Notes under the pieces: generated by a model
Told to the model about the DNA's origin: nothing
Seen by the model: the letters and a program-made list of their open reading frames with translations, nothing else
Databases searched by the model: none
Assembly: GCA_946545675.1 (NCBI GenBank)
Contig: CAMNNR010000088.1
Coordinates: 1-5,325, forward strand
Direction of reading: 5' to 3'
DNA from: an uncultured Thermoplasmata archaeon
GTDB lineage: Archaea > Thermoplasmatota > Thermoplasmata > Methanomassiliicoccales > Methanomethylophilaceae
DNA: 5,325 nucleotides
Part shown: positions 1-5,147 of the stretch, piece after piece
How the letters are laid out: every line of letters starts with the position of its first letter
Numbering within the stretch: the first letter of the stretch is position 1
Translations under genes and position numbers: made by a program

Positions 1-841
1 TGTGACTGGCGAAGAACACAGCGATGAGGACGCCGATAGGTATGAGCAGCAAAGGTGAGAAGGGTTCCTTCTCCTCCGGGGGCGTGCTCCATTTGGCGTA
101 GAGGACCTGGTTGGATTCCAGGGTCGTGGCGGGATCGTAAGGTGTCTGGCACTTCTGATCCATATACCATCCCTCGAACTTCGCACCGTCTTCGGAGGAC
201 ATGGCGGGGAATTCCAAACCGTTCCCTTCCACCAGTGTGGTGGAGCCGAAATAATCGCCGTGGGAGATGAACGTGATCTGATAGGTCTTCAGCCATGTGG
301 CGAAGACGTCCATGCTCTGTGTGACCGGCTCCCCGGGGTCGAACTCCTTCTCCTCCCCGTCCTTCATCACGTGCCAGCCACCGAAGATCATCGATTCCTC
401 GGGTGGTTCTGGAGGATCTGGAGGGCTGACGAACACCCCGTCCTTGCAGACGGTGCTGCCGTCGATCTTCTTCGTCTTCAGCTGTTCGCCTTCGGAACTG
501 AAATTGACCGTGACCCTCTTGTCGTTGAAGTGCATCAGATTGAGTTTGATGGTCTTCACCGCCGTACCCTGAGCGGTCTGCACCGACTGGGTGACGAAGA
601 GGGTATTGAACTCGGGAGCGATGAGTTCGATCGAGTCCCCGACCTCGTTCCACCGCACGTTTCCGGCCGAATCGGCTACAGTCCAGGTGACGTTGGCGGA
701 GTCGTTACCGTAACTGAGTGCGATCTTGTCGCCGTAGCACCAGTATTCCTCGGTGGCGCCCGCATCCTCTGCTGATGCCAGAGAAGCGGGGAGCACCATC
801 AGCATCGGGACGAACAGCACCGCCAATGGGATCAGTCTCAT
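1..841 (-). CDS. InlB B-repeat (Listeria-Bacteroides repeat) surface protein, 3' end outside window
   Basis: The frame is open for 280 codons from ATG 841 and runs off the left edge, so the C-terminus is missing. Residues 1-24 are a signal peptide (hydrophobic stretch, then A-S-A before E25-D26). Residues 187-251 match an InlB B-type repeat: YQITFISHG start, FEGWYMD centre, VLYAKW end. Residues 108-183 are a diverged earlier copy (KRVTVNFSSEG, IFGGWHV, DVFATW) interrupted by a Pro/Glu-rich stretch (PPDPPEPPEE). Residues 261-280 are hydrophobic (FSPLLLIPIGVLIAVFF) and probably form a C-terminal membrane anchor. The protein is therefore likely exported and tethered outside the cell, with a binding or adhesion role known for the fold but not shown here. 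It is the third gene of a minus-strand operon, 6 bases after the stop of its neighbour, with a weak SD (GGTG at 854-851). It is clearly GC-richer than the gene before it (39/60 GC in bases 301-360). Confidence 0.85.
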   Translation of the reverse strand, partial: MRLIPLAVLFVPMLMVLPASLASAEDAGATEEYWCYGDKIALSYGNDSANVTWTVADSAGNVRWNEVGDSIELIAPEFNTLFVTQSVQTAQGTAVKTIKLNLMHFNDKRVTVNFSSEGEQLKTKKIDGSTVCKDGVFVSPPDPPEPPEESMIFGGWHVMKDGEEKEFDPGEPVTQSMDVFATWLKTYQITFISHGDYFGSTTLVEGNGLEFPAMSSEDGAKFEGWYMDQKCQTPYDPATTLESNQVLYAKWSTPPEEKEPFSPLLLIPIGVLIAVFFASH

Positions 842-847
842 ACCTCA

Positions 848-1996
848 TCACACCGACGAACACGTCACATAAATCTTGTTCACAGGAACAAGTGTGGCGA
901 TTACGTTGACAGAAAACATGTCGGTCGAACCATCAAGTTGCCTGAGGATGACGTCATACTTTCCTGCACCATTCGTAGCAATCAAAGAAGACCTTTCATT
1001 GTCTGAAGGTGTCCATAAATACTTCTTCTGGACCCCGTCAGCATTGCTATACAGAATTTCTGCACTAGTTCCATGATTTACGGTTAAAGTTAAATCGGCA
1101 TTTTCGAGAACTGTCACACTTTTATCTGTAGATTGTTCAGTAATGAGCTTTTTTCCGCCTTCTTTTACAGTAAATTCAATATCCATTTCGAATCCGCGAT
1201 CATAGGTAAATGGAATTGTTGCAGATGAAACAAATACTTCATGTGTATCAACATTCGTTGCAACTATTGTAAACGGAATAGAAGTTGTCGTTAACCACCT
1301 GGTATCGCTTTCATCAATTACACCTGAAACAGATAAATCACTATGAATCGAGATTCCAGAATAGAGGCCGACCGCAAAGTATCTGAACTGTTTGTAATCA
1401 AGGGCATCGGTATCACGAAAGATGTATCCCTGAGTGAAAAAATTACCTTCAATATTTGCTGTAGCTTTCAGAAATTTGAATGTATATTGTTCAGGTGGAT
1501 CGTAAGTAACATGAATCTTATAGTAAAAATTCTGAGTGATCCCAAAGGATGTTACTGAAAACTTGAGATAAAAATCCACTGAAGTGGTATTAGTTAAAGT
1601 AACTGCTAGAGACAGTCCTGCATTGTCCCCATTTCTATACATTTCAATTTGAGCATTATCTAAACTAACTAATTTCCCACCAGATGAGGGCCATGTATTC
1701 GTAAAATTAAGACCTACAAGGTCAGTTAACGTGTATTCAAGCTTTTCGATTTCTGTAGCTTGTTCAATACTGTATGAATAACCATCTCCCACTTGTTTAA
1801 ACTCGTAGCCCTTAATGTTCGAGTTAAAATAAAGGATCTTTGTCTCATTAACGTCTAAATTTATATTTTTATAAATCGCAGTTTCTTTAGTTCTCCCATC
1901 CAAATTGTCGGTACCCTCTGATGTCTCAGAAAAAGTGAGCAACGACGTTATTGTCAAAACTACGATTACTATGGCAAAAATTCTTTTCATTATCAT
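848..1996 (-). CDS. Secreted beta-rich protein with Ig/PKD-like C-terminal region
   Basis: This is a 382-residue protein of no family I can name. I chose ATG 1996, not the upstream ATG 2056. It overlaps the previous gene's stop as ATGA, has GGAGG 10 bases upstream, and puts a signal peptide at the very N-terminus (MIMKRI, hydrophobic residues 6-22, then Ser/Thr/Glu-rich sequence). A second possible start is ATG 1990 (MKRIF). The rest looks like extracellular beta-sandwich sequence: alternating hydrophobic residues, many T/S/N/Y, almost no cysteine. Residues 301-370 resemble an Ig- or PKD-like domain (DLTLTVNHGTSAEILYSNAD ... YLWTPS ... TNGAGKYDVIL ... FSVNVIATL). There is no C-terminal membrane segment, so it may be released or held by the membrane-anchored product of the next gene. 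The gene is strongly AT-rich (21/60 GC in 1861-1920), unlike the InlB-repeat and recombinase genes, which suggests separate origin. Confidence 0.85.
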   Translation of the reverse strand: MIMKRIFAIVIVVLTITSLLTFSETSEGTDNLDGRTKETAIYKNINLDVNETKILYFNSNIKGYEFKQVGDGYSYSIEQATEIEKLEYTLTDLVGLNFTNTWPSSGGKLVSLDNAQIEMYRNGDNAGLSLAVTLTNTTSVDFYLKFSVTSFGITQNFYYKIHVTYDPPEQYTFKFLKATANIEGNFFTQGYIFRDTDALDYKQFRYFAVGLYSGISIHSDLSVSGVIDESDTRWLTTTSIPFTIVATNVDTHEVFVSSATIPFTYDRGFEMDIEFTVKEGGKKLITEQSTDKSVTVLENADLTLTVNHGTSAEILYSNADGVQKKYLWTPSDNERSSLIATNGAGKYDVILRQLDGSTDMFSVNVIATLVPVNKIYVTCSSV

Positions 1997-2484
1997 GAAT
2001 AGATTTCCTCCGCGGTAACTTTCAATTCCAATACCGTATTGATCTCCAGCGTCCATTCAATAGAAACACTGGCTGCTTCTTCCTGGGGAAGTATACCATA
2101 AATCTGGTATTCAGCGATGAAAACAGCAAATTGCCTACCGCAACCAGCAATACCCTGGTAATGGAGGATATATTCTCCCTCAGCAGGAATTACTACCCAA
2201 TTAGCATCTGCAGGAGTTACCAAATAAGGAGACAATCCTGAAGGAACAATGACTGCACCTACTTGCACATCCCTGTAAGGTATAAAGGATTCTAGCACAT
2301 AATTATTGGAAACACTTCTGGTAAAACGATATTCCTTCCCGATGTCCCAGACATACAATGTGTCCGAATGACCAGGATCATCATCCGCACCAACTATGCT
2401 CGCACATGAGCAAAGACAGAATGGTGAAACTATCAGACAGAAAACGAATACGGTACCCAAGAGGGCATTCCGTCCTATATGCAC
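1993..2484 (-). CDS. Small secreted protein, first gene of the exported-protein operon
   Basis: I do not recognise the family. The open frame reaches back to TTG 2580 (195 residues) but contains no ATG start. Candidates are TTG 2580, TTG 2574, GTG 2484 and TTG 2460. I prefer GTG 2484 (163 residues): it puts a signal peptide at the N-terminus (HIGRN, then hydrophobic ALLGTVFVFCLIVSPFCLC, possible cleavage after SIVGA and before DDD), and the TATA box at 2588-2595 predicts transcription starting near 2566, downstream of both early TTGs. No strong SD precedes GTG 2484, so the start remains uncertain. The mature part is one small, probably beta-sheet domain with many V/I/Y and no repeat. Cysteines cluster in the signal region (FCLCSCA), so a lipid-modified form is conceivable. 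The stop overlaps the next start (ATGA), implying translational coupling. The first ~60 bases are GC-rich (35/60 in 2461-2520), the rest less so. Confidence 0.75.
   Translation of the reverse strand: MHIGRNALLGTVFVFCLIVSPFCLCSCASIVGADDDPGHSDTLYVWDIGKEYRFTRSVSNNYVLESFIPYRDVQVGAVIVPSGLSPYLVTPADANWVVIPAEGEYILHYQGIAGCGRQFAVFIAEYQIYGILPQEEAASVSIEWTLEINTVLELKVTAEEIYS
2007..2011 (-). promoter_or_regulatory. Shine-Dalgarno site fixing the start of the 382-residue secreted protein
   Basis: GGAGG on the minus strand lies 10 bases before ATG 1996 and 16 before ATG 1990. It sits inside the last codons of the upstream gene. It supports ATG 1996 over the upstream in-frame ATG 2056, and it fits coupled translation through the ATGA overlap. 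Confidence 0.7.
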
Positions 2485-2587
2485 CGGATCCGCAACTGCG
2501 TTCCCGGAAGCACGTTTTCCGTCGCGAATAACGTTACCTTCCTGCAGACTTCTGTTTTCGTCCGCCCCGCTCAAAGTCAAATCGTCA

Positions 2588-2595
2588 TATTTAAA
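2588..2595 (-). promoter_or_regulatory. Archaeal TATA box for the exported-protein operon
   Basis: The minus strand reads TTTAAATA, an excellent match to the archaeal TATA consensus. With usual spacing, transcription would begin around 2566, giving a leader of roughly 80 bases before GTG 2484. The bases just upstream (TTTCTGC) are not a purine-rich BRE, which lowers confidence a little. Confidence 0.55.
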
Positions 2596-2772
2596 GCAGA
2601 AATATCATTCCACAAAGAAAAGACTGCTTTCCGAAATTTTGTAAAGACACGGATGTTATGTGACTATTCCATCTTCGAAAAGTTGTAAGCCGTTAAGATT
2701 CGGTGGATCCGAAGCAATCGCTTCACAGCAGTCTGGCTCTGTTTTACAAGTAGTACCAGTTGACTAGAAAAC

Positions 2773-2780
2773 ACTTATAC
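2773..2780 (+). promoter_or_regulatory. Probable archaeal promoter (TATA) of the coiled-coil gene
   Basis: ACTTATAC follows an A-rich stretch (GAAAACA, a possible BRE). About 25 bases downstream lies position ~2800, just ahead of the SD, so the leader would be very short (about 13 bases). Confidence 0.5.
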
Positions 2781-2800
2781 CGTCAAGCATATTCACGCAC

Positions 2801-2808
2801 GGAAGTGA
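2801..2808 (+). promoter_or_regulatory. Ribosome binding site of the coiled-coil gene
   Basis: GGAAGTGA differs by one base from GGAGGTGA, the complement of the archaeal 16S 3' end. It ends 5 bases before ATG 2814. It supports that start. Confidence 0.6.
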
Positions 2809-2813
2809 ATTAA

Positions 2814-3197
2814 ATGGGACTTCTCGACAAAATGAAAGCAGGCGTTGCCAACACCGGCAACTACACCAGCCAGAAAGCAGACGAAGCAAGCTACAACAGC
2901 AAGATCGCTGACCAGAGGAACGCAAAGAAGAAGCTCATCGCCGAGGCCGGAGAGAAGATGTTCGCTCTCTACACCGAGGGAAAATTCGAGATGAACGACG
3001 AGGTCAAGGAGATGTACGCCAAATGCATCGAGTGCGACAAAGAGATCGAGAAACTCGAGCAGGAGAAGGCTGACATGATCGCCAAGGCCGAGGCAGAGCG
3101 TCAGGAGAGAAGGGACGCGGTCAAGGAGCAGGAAGAGAAGGAAAAGGCAGAGCGCGAAGCCAAGAAGGCCGCCGAAGCCGAGAAGAAATCCGAGTGA
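2814..3197 (+). CDS. Small charged coiled-coil protein of unknown function
   Basis: A 127-residue soluble protein with no signal peptide or membrane segment. Residues 1-25 form a short amphipathic start (MGLLDKMKAGVANTGNYTSQ). Residues 26-95 are helical, with leucine/isoleucine heptads (CIECDKEIEKLEQEKADMI). Residues 95-127 are an almost purely Lys/Glu/Ala tail. The start and spacing recall small bacterial and archaeal proteins that begin MGFxDKLK, carry a helical hairpin and end in a zinc ribbon. Here no zinc ribbon is present; the only cysteines, in CIEC, are too few for one. That resemblance is from memory and not tested. The gene stands alone, with its own TATA box, SD and terminator, opposite in direction to everything around it. 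Codon use is GC-rich with AAG/GAG/ATC, typical of a well-expressed native gene. Confidence 0.88.
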   Translation: MGLLDKMKAGVANTGNYTSQKADEASYNSKIADQRNAKKKLIAEAGEKMFALYTEGKFEMNDEVKEMYAKCIECDKEIEKLEQEKADMIAKAEAERQERRDAVKEQEEKEKAEREAKKAAEAEKKSE

Positions 3198-3206
3198 ATA
3201 TTTTTC

Positions 3207-3236
3207 GGGAGGGGGAGACCCCTCCCTTCATTTTTT
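3207..3236 (+). terminator. Intrinsic-type terminator after the coiled-coil gene
   Basis: A perfect 8-bp stem, GGGAGGGG (3207-3214) and CCCCTCCC (3219-3226), is closed by a GAGA tetraloop and followed by TTCA and six Ts (3231-3236). It starts 10 bases after the stop codon. The opposite strand has no comparable T-run after the hairpin, so it acts in one direction. Confidence 0.8.
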
Positions 3237-3250
3237 GGAAAATCAGTTTT

Positions 3251-3352
3251 TCAGAGGCCTGCGAAGAAAGACGCGGCCACAACGAAAACGACAGCCACCA
3301 TGATTAGTACCATAAACATGGCCTGGAGCTTGATTTTCTTCTCTTTCTTCAT
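3251..3352 (-). CDS. 33-residue single-span membrane protein
   Basis: ATG 3352 opens a 33-codon frame ending in TGA (3253-3251). Residues 1-8 are strongly basic (MKKEKKIK). Residues 10-33 are one hydrophobic segment rich in V, A, M and F that runs to the last residue, so the topology is probably N-terminus inside. There is no useful SD, but TATATA (3381-3376) lies about 25 bases before the ATG, which predicts a leaderless mRNA, common in archaea. It lies 36 bases after the second recombinase and could also be read from that transcript. It converges with the coiled-coil gene. No homologue is recognised. It could serve as a small regulator or a membrane subunit, but nothing here decides that. 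Confidence 0.6.
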   Translation of the reverse strand: MKKEKKIKLQAMFMVLIMVAVVFVVAASFFAGL

Positions 3353-3375
3353 GTTAACCCGAAAGAATGCATCCG

Positions 3376-3381
3376 TATATA
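3376..3381 (-). promoter_or_regulatory. TATA box for a leaderless transcript of the small membrane protein
   Basis: The minus strand reads CCTATATACGG. The centre of the TATA is about 26 bases from ATG 3352, so transcription would begin at or within a base or two of the start codon. The box lies between that gene and the recombinase stop. Confidence 0.5.
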
Positions 3382-3388
3382 GGAATAT

Positions 3389-4279
3389 TCATCCGATGAT
3401 GTCGAAATCATCCAGTTTGAGGAGTTCGGCACCCCCGTCCTCCTCTGCGATGATATCGGCTGTACGCTGACCGGGATGTTTCGCGCGGGATGCAGCCAAC
3501 CTCTGCACCTCGTTGAACCTGAGTACGTTCACCGGCGCAGTGGCATAATGTCTGCGGAGAGTTCCGTCCCAGCGGAGATATCCCGCATAGATGGGGTTGT
3601 GAAGGATAGTGCTCAGGCTGTCCTTGCTCCAACGGGTCCCGCGCTTGGTGCGGATCCCGTCGCGGTTGAGGTCTTCGGCCATATGTGCCAGCGAGTTCCC
3701 TTTGAGGTAATCGTCATATATCCTCGCCACGGTCTCGAGTTCCTTCTCCACCGGTACGAGCAATCCGTTTTCCAGGCAGTATCCGAACGGGGGGTTGAAC
3801 CCCATGGTACGGCTGGCGGAGGGAGTGTTCCTGAGTGTCTCAGCCTTCTCGGTCATCCCCACCTTGGTCCTCTCCCCGATCTGATCCGATTCCAACTGTG
3901 CGATGCTCTGGATCAGGGTGATCACGAAACGGCCCATGGCCGTGGTGGTGTCGAATTCCTCGGTGGCTGACCTGAATTCTTTCTTCCGTTTGACCAGCTC
4001 GTCCATCATCAGCACGAAGTTGCGGGTGTTACGGTGGATACGGTCCATCTTCATGACGAGGAGGAGGTCCCAGTTATCGATCTCCTCCATCATCTGAAGG
4101 TATGCCGGGCGGTTCGGCGTCTTTCCGGAGAAACCCTCGTCGCGATAGATCTTGTAGACCTCGAGGTCGTCGACTATGTCGTGGCAGTACATCAGGAGCA
4201 TCTCCTCCTGAGCATCCAGCGAATAACCCTCCTGCGCCTGTTCCTCCGTCGATACGCGGACGTACAGGGCAGCTTTCAT
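3389..4279 (-). CDS. Compact serine recombinase (second of tandem pair)
   Basis: A site-specific DNA recombinase of the resolvase/invertase family. It is expected to cut both strands through a serine-DNA link and exchange ends in a tetramer. Residues 1-145 are the catalytic domain: R8 and nucleophile S10 in YVRVSTEEQ, the DEGFSGKT motif near 47-54, D79/R80/R83 in KMDRIHRN, DTTTAMGRFV near 110-119, and the start of the long helix (AQLESDQIGERT). Residues 158-250 match the Recombinase domain of large serine recombinases (FGYCLENG, RGTRWSKDSLSTILHNPIYAG). At 296 residues it ends shortly after FNEVQRLAASRAK with an acidic tail. The zinc ribbon and coiled coil of 450-550-residue relatives are missing. 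ATG 4279 is 4 bases after the upstream gene's stop, with an SD. It is clearly a paralogue of that gene. The family call is firm; its target site is unknown. Confidence 0.93.
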   Translation of the reverse strand: MKAALYVRVSTEEQAQEGYSLDAQEEMLLMYCHDIVDDLEVYKIYRDEGFSGKTPNRPAYLQMMEEIDNWDLLLVMKMDRIHRNTRNFVLMMDELVKRKKEFRSATEEFDTTTAMGRFVITLIQSIAQLESDQIGERTKVGMTEKAETLRNTPSASRTMGFNPPFGYCLENGLLVPVEKELETVARIYDDYLKGNSLAHMAEDLNRDGIRTKRGTRWSKDSLSTILHNPIYAGYLRWDGTLRRHYATAPVNVLRFNEVQRLAASRAKHPGQRTADIIAEEDGGAELLKLDDFDIIG

Positions 4280-4281
4280 GC

Positions 4282-4289
4282 GATCACTC
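4282..4289 (-). promoter_or_regulatory. SD site inside the end of the first recombinase gene
   Basis: The minus strand reads GAGTGATC, close to GAGGTGATC, and ends 2 bases before ATG 4279. It overlaps the upstream stop codon (TGA, 4286-4284). This arrangement implies that the two recombinases are translated from one mRNA in linked amounts. Confidence 0.6.
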
Positions 4290-5063
4290 TTTGGGTCCTA
4301 TGGGTCCGTTCACGGCGGTGTACACGGCTTCGGTCACGATGGCGGGCATCTTGCCCCTGTAGACCTTGCCGTCCCAGTGGAGACAGCCTGCATACAGAGG
4401 ATTGTGCAGGATCCTGCAGATGGCCTGCCGGGTCCACTGGCCTCCGGTCTTGGAAGGTATGTTGGCGTTGATGAGGGCGTTAGCCACGTCCTCCATGGAA
4501 TTCCCGGCATTGTAGAGGTCGAATATCCTCACCACCACTTCCGCCTCCGATTCCACGACCACGAGGTCGCCGTTGACGTAACGGTAACCGTAGGGCTCGG
4601 GGGAGCCTAGATAACCGTCTCCGCTCTCGGCCTTCTGCGCCATGGCGGCCTTCACCCTCTCGCCGGTACGTTCGGACTCCAGCTGTGCCATGCGCTGGAA
4701 TATATCCATCACGAAACGGCCCATGGCCGTGGTTGTGTCGAACTTCTCGGTCAGCGACATGAACTCCTTGTGGTTCTTCTCGAGGTCGCTCATCATCTTC
4801 GTGAAATTGACGCTGTTCCTATGGATACGGTCCATCTTGAGGACCAGAATGATGTCCCAGGAGTCCATCTCTTCCAACATGCGTTGATACTCCGGACGGC
4901 CGGTATTCCTGCCTGAGAAACCCTCATCGCGATAGACATCGACGACTTCCCATCCGGTACGTAACGTACAGTAATTCCTGAGCCTCCTTTCCTGGGCGTC
5001 GAGGGAATATCCTTCCCTCGCCTGATCCTCGGTGGAGACCCTCACGTAGATTGCTACGCGCAT
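4284..5063 (-). CDS. Compact serine recombinase (first of tandem pair)
   Basis: Same family as the next gene, with 259 residues. The catalytic domain (1-145) has R8 and S10 in YVRVSTEDQ, DEGFSGRN near 46-53, D78/R79/R82 in KMDRIHRN, DTTTAMGRFV near 109-118 and QLESERTGERV. The Recombinase domain spans about 150-240 (SPEPYGYRYVNG, GGQWTRQAICRILHNPLYAG, HWDGKVYRG). It stops abruptly at VNGPIGPKE, just after the AIVTEAVY segment where larger relatives continue into a zinc ribbon and coiled coil. It is therefore shorter than its partner and much shorter than integrase-type relatives. All catalytic residues I can check are present, so it need not be a pseudogene. An alternative is that it was truncated and now works only with its partner. 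The start is fixed by the family N-terminus (MRVAIYVRVS). A TATA box and a leader inverted repeat lie upstream. Confidence 0.92.
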   Translation of the reverse strand: MRVAIYVRVSTEDQAREGYSLDAQERRLRNYCTLRTGWEVVDVYRDEGFSGRNTGRPEYQRMLEEMDSWDIILVLKMDRIHRNSVNFTKMMSDLEKNHKEFMSLTEKFDTTTAMGRFVMDIFQRMAQLESERTGERVKAAMAQKAESGDGYLGSPEPYGYRYVNGDLVVVESEAEVVVRIFDLYNAGNSMEDVANALINANIPSKTGGQWTRQAICRILHNPLYAGCLHWDGKVYRGKMPAIVTEAVYTAVNGPIGPKE

Positions 5064-5068
5064 CTCAT

Positions 5069-5089
5069 CCCATCCGATGTGTGGATGGG
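5069..5089. repeat. Perfect inverted repeat in the recombinase leader (possible operator or RNA hairpin)
   Basis: CCCATCC (5069-5075), a 7-base loop, then GGATGGG (5083-5089). Outside it, CAT (5066-5068) and ATG (5091-5093) extend the pairing if one T is bulged. It lies between the predicted transcription start (~5097) and ATG 5063. Its 3' arm in the mRNA is the purine-rich GGATGGG just before ATGAG and the start codon, the only SD-like sequence available. It could hide that site in RNA, or be a dimer-binding operator or recombinase site in DNA. Confidence 0.6.
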
Positions 5090-5117
5090 TATGCGATTAG
5101 TTAAATCTATCGAATTC

Positions 5118-5126
5118 TATTTTAAG
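5118..5126 (-). promoter_or_regulatory. TATA box for the recombinase pair
   Basis: The minus strand reads CTTAAAATA within an AT-rich stretch. Transcription would begin near 5097, leaving a leader of about 34 bases that contains the inverted repeat. A weaker alternative, TTTAACTA, lies closer to the gene. Confidence 0.45.
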
Positions 5127-5147
5127 CCTAAAGCTTTACAAAAGGGC

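Larger units (their letters stand above)
2596..2813. other. Divergent intergenic region with overlapping small inverted repeats
   Basis: No credible gene is seen between the leftward exported-protein operon and the rightward coiled-coil gene. The region holds two perfect 5-bp-arm inverted repeats sharing three bases. One is TTCGG-TGGAT-CCGAA at 2699-2713, the other GAAGC-AATC-GCTTC at 2711-2724. Only one can form as a hairpin at a time. The right end carries the promoter of the rightward gene. I found no tRNA-like cloverleaf or T-loop consensus in it. Confidence 0.5.

Noticed and set aside
260..775. 171-codon plus-strand open frame
   Set aside because: It is antisense to the InlB-repeat gene, which has a signal peptide, recognisable repeats and a membrane segment. 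The antisense product has no domain, and open antisense frames are common opposite GC-rich codon use.
848..2056. Longer form of the secreted protein from ATG 2056
   Set aside because: It adds 20 residues with no signal-peptide character and overlaps the upstream gene by 64 bases, while ATG 1996 has GGAGG and an ATGA overlap.
2396..2688. Plus-strand frames of 82 and 69 codons
   Set aside because: They overlap the 5' end and promoter of the leftward operon, have no ribosome site, and encode no recognisable features.
2640..2813. Possible tRNA or tRNA-derived attachment site next to the recombinases
   Set aside because: No cloverleaf, no GGTTCGAATCC-like T arm and no CCA-end acceptor pairing found in the intergenic region.
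3476..3970. 164-codon plus-strand open frame
   Set aside because: Antisense to the second serine recombinase, whose catalytic motifs are certain; no start signal or domain.
4034..4610. Plus-strand open frames of 145 and 110 codons
   Set aside because: Antisense to the tandem recombinases, with Arg/Trp/Cys-rich low-quality translations.
3390..5079. CATCCGATG at 3390-3398 and 5071-5079, flanking the recombinase pair as a direct repeat
   Set aside because: A 9-base repeat is expected many times by chance in 5 kb. The flanking bases do not extend it, so it is not supported as an attachment site.
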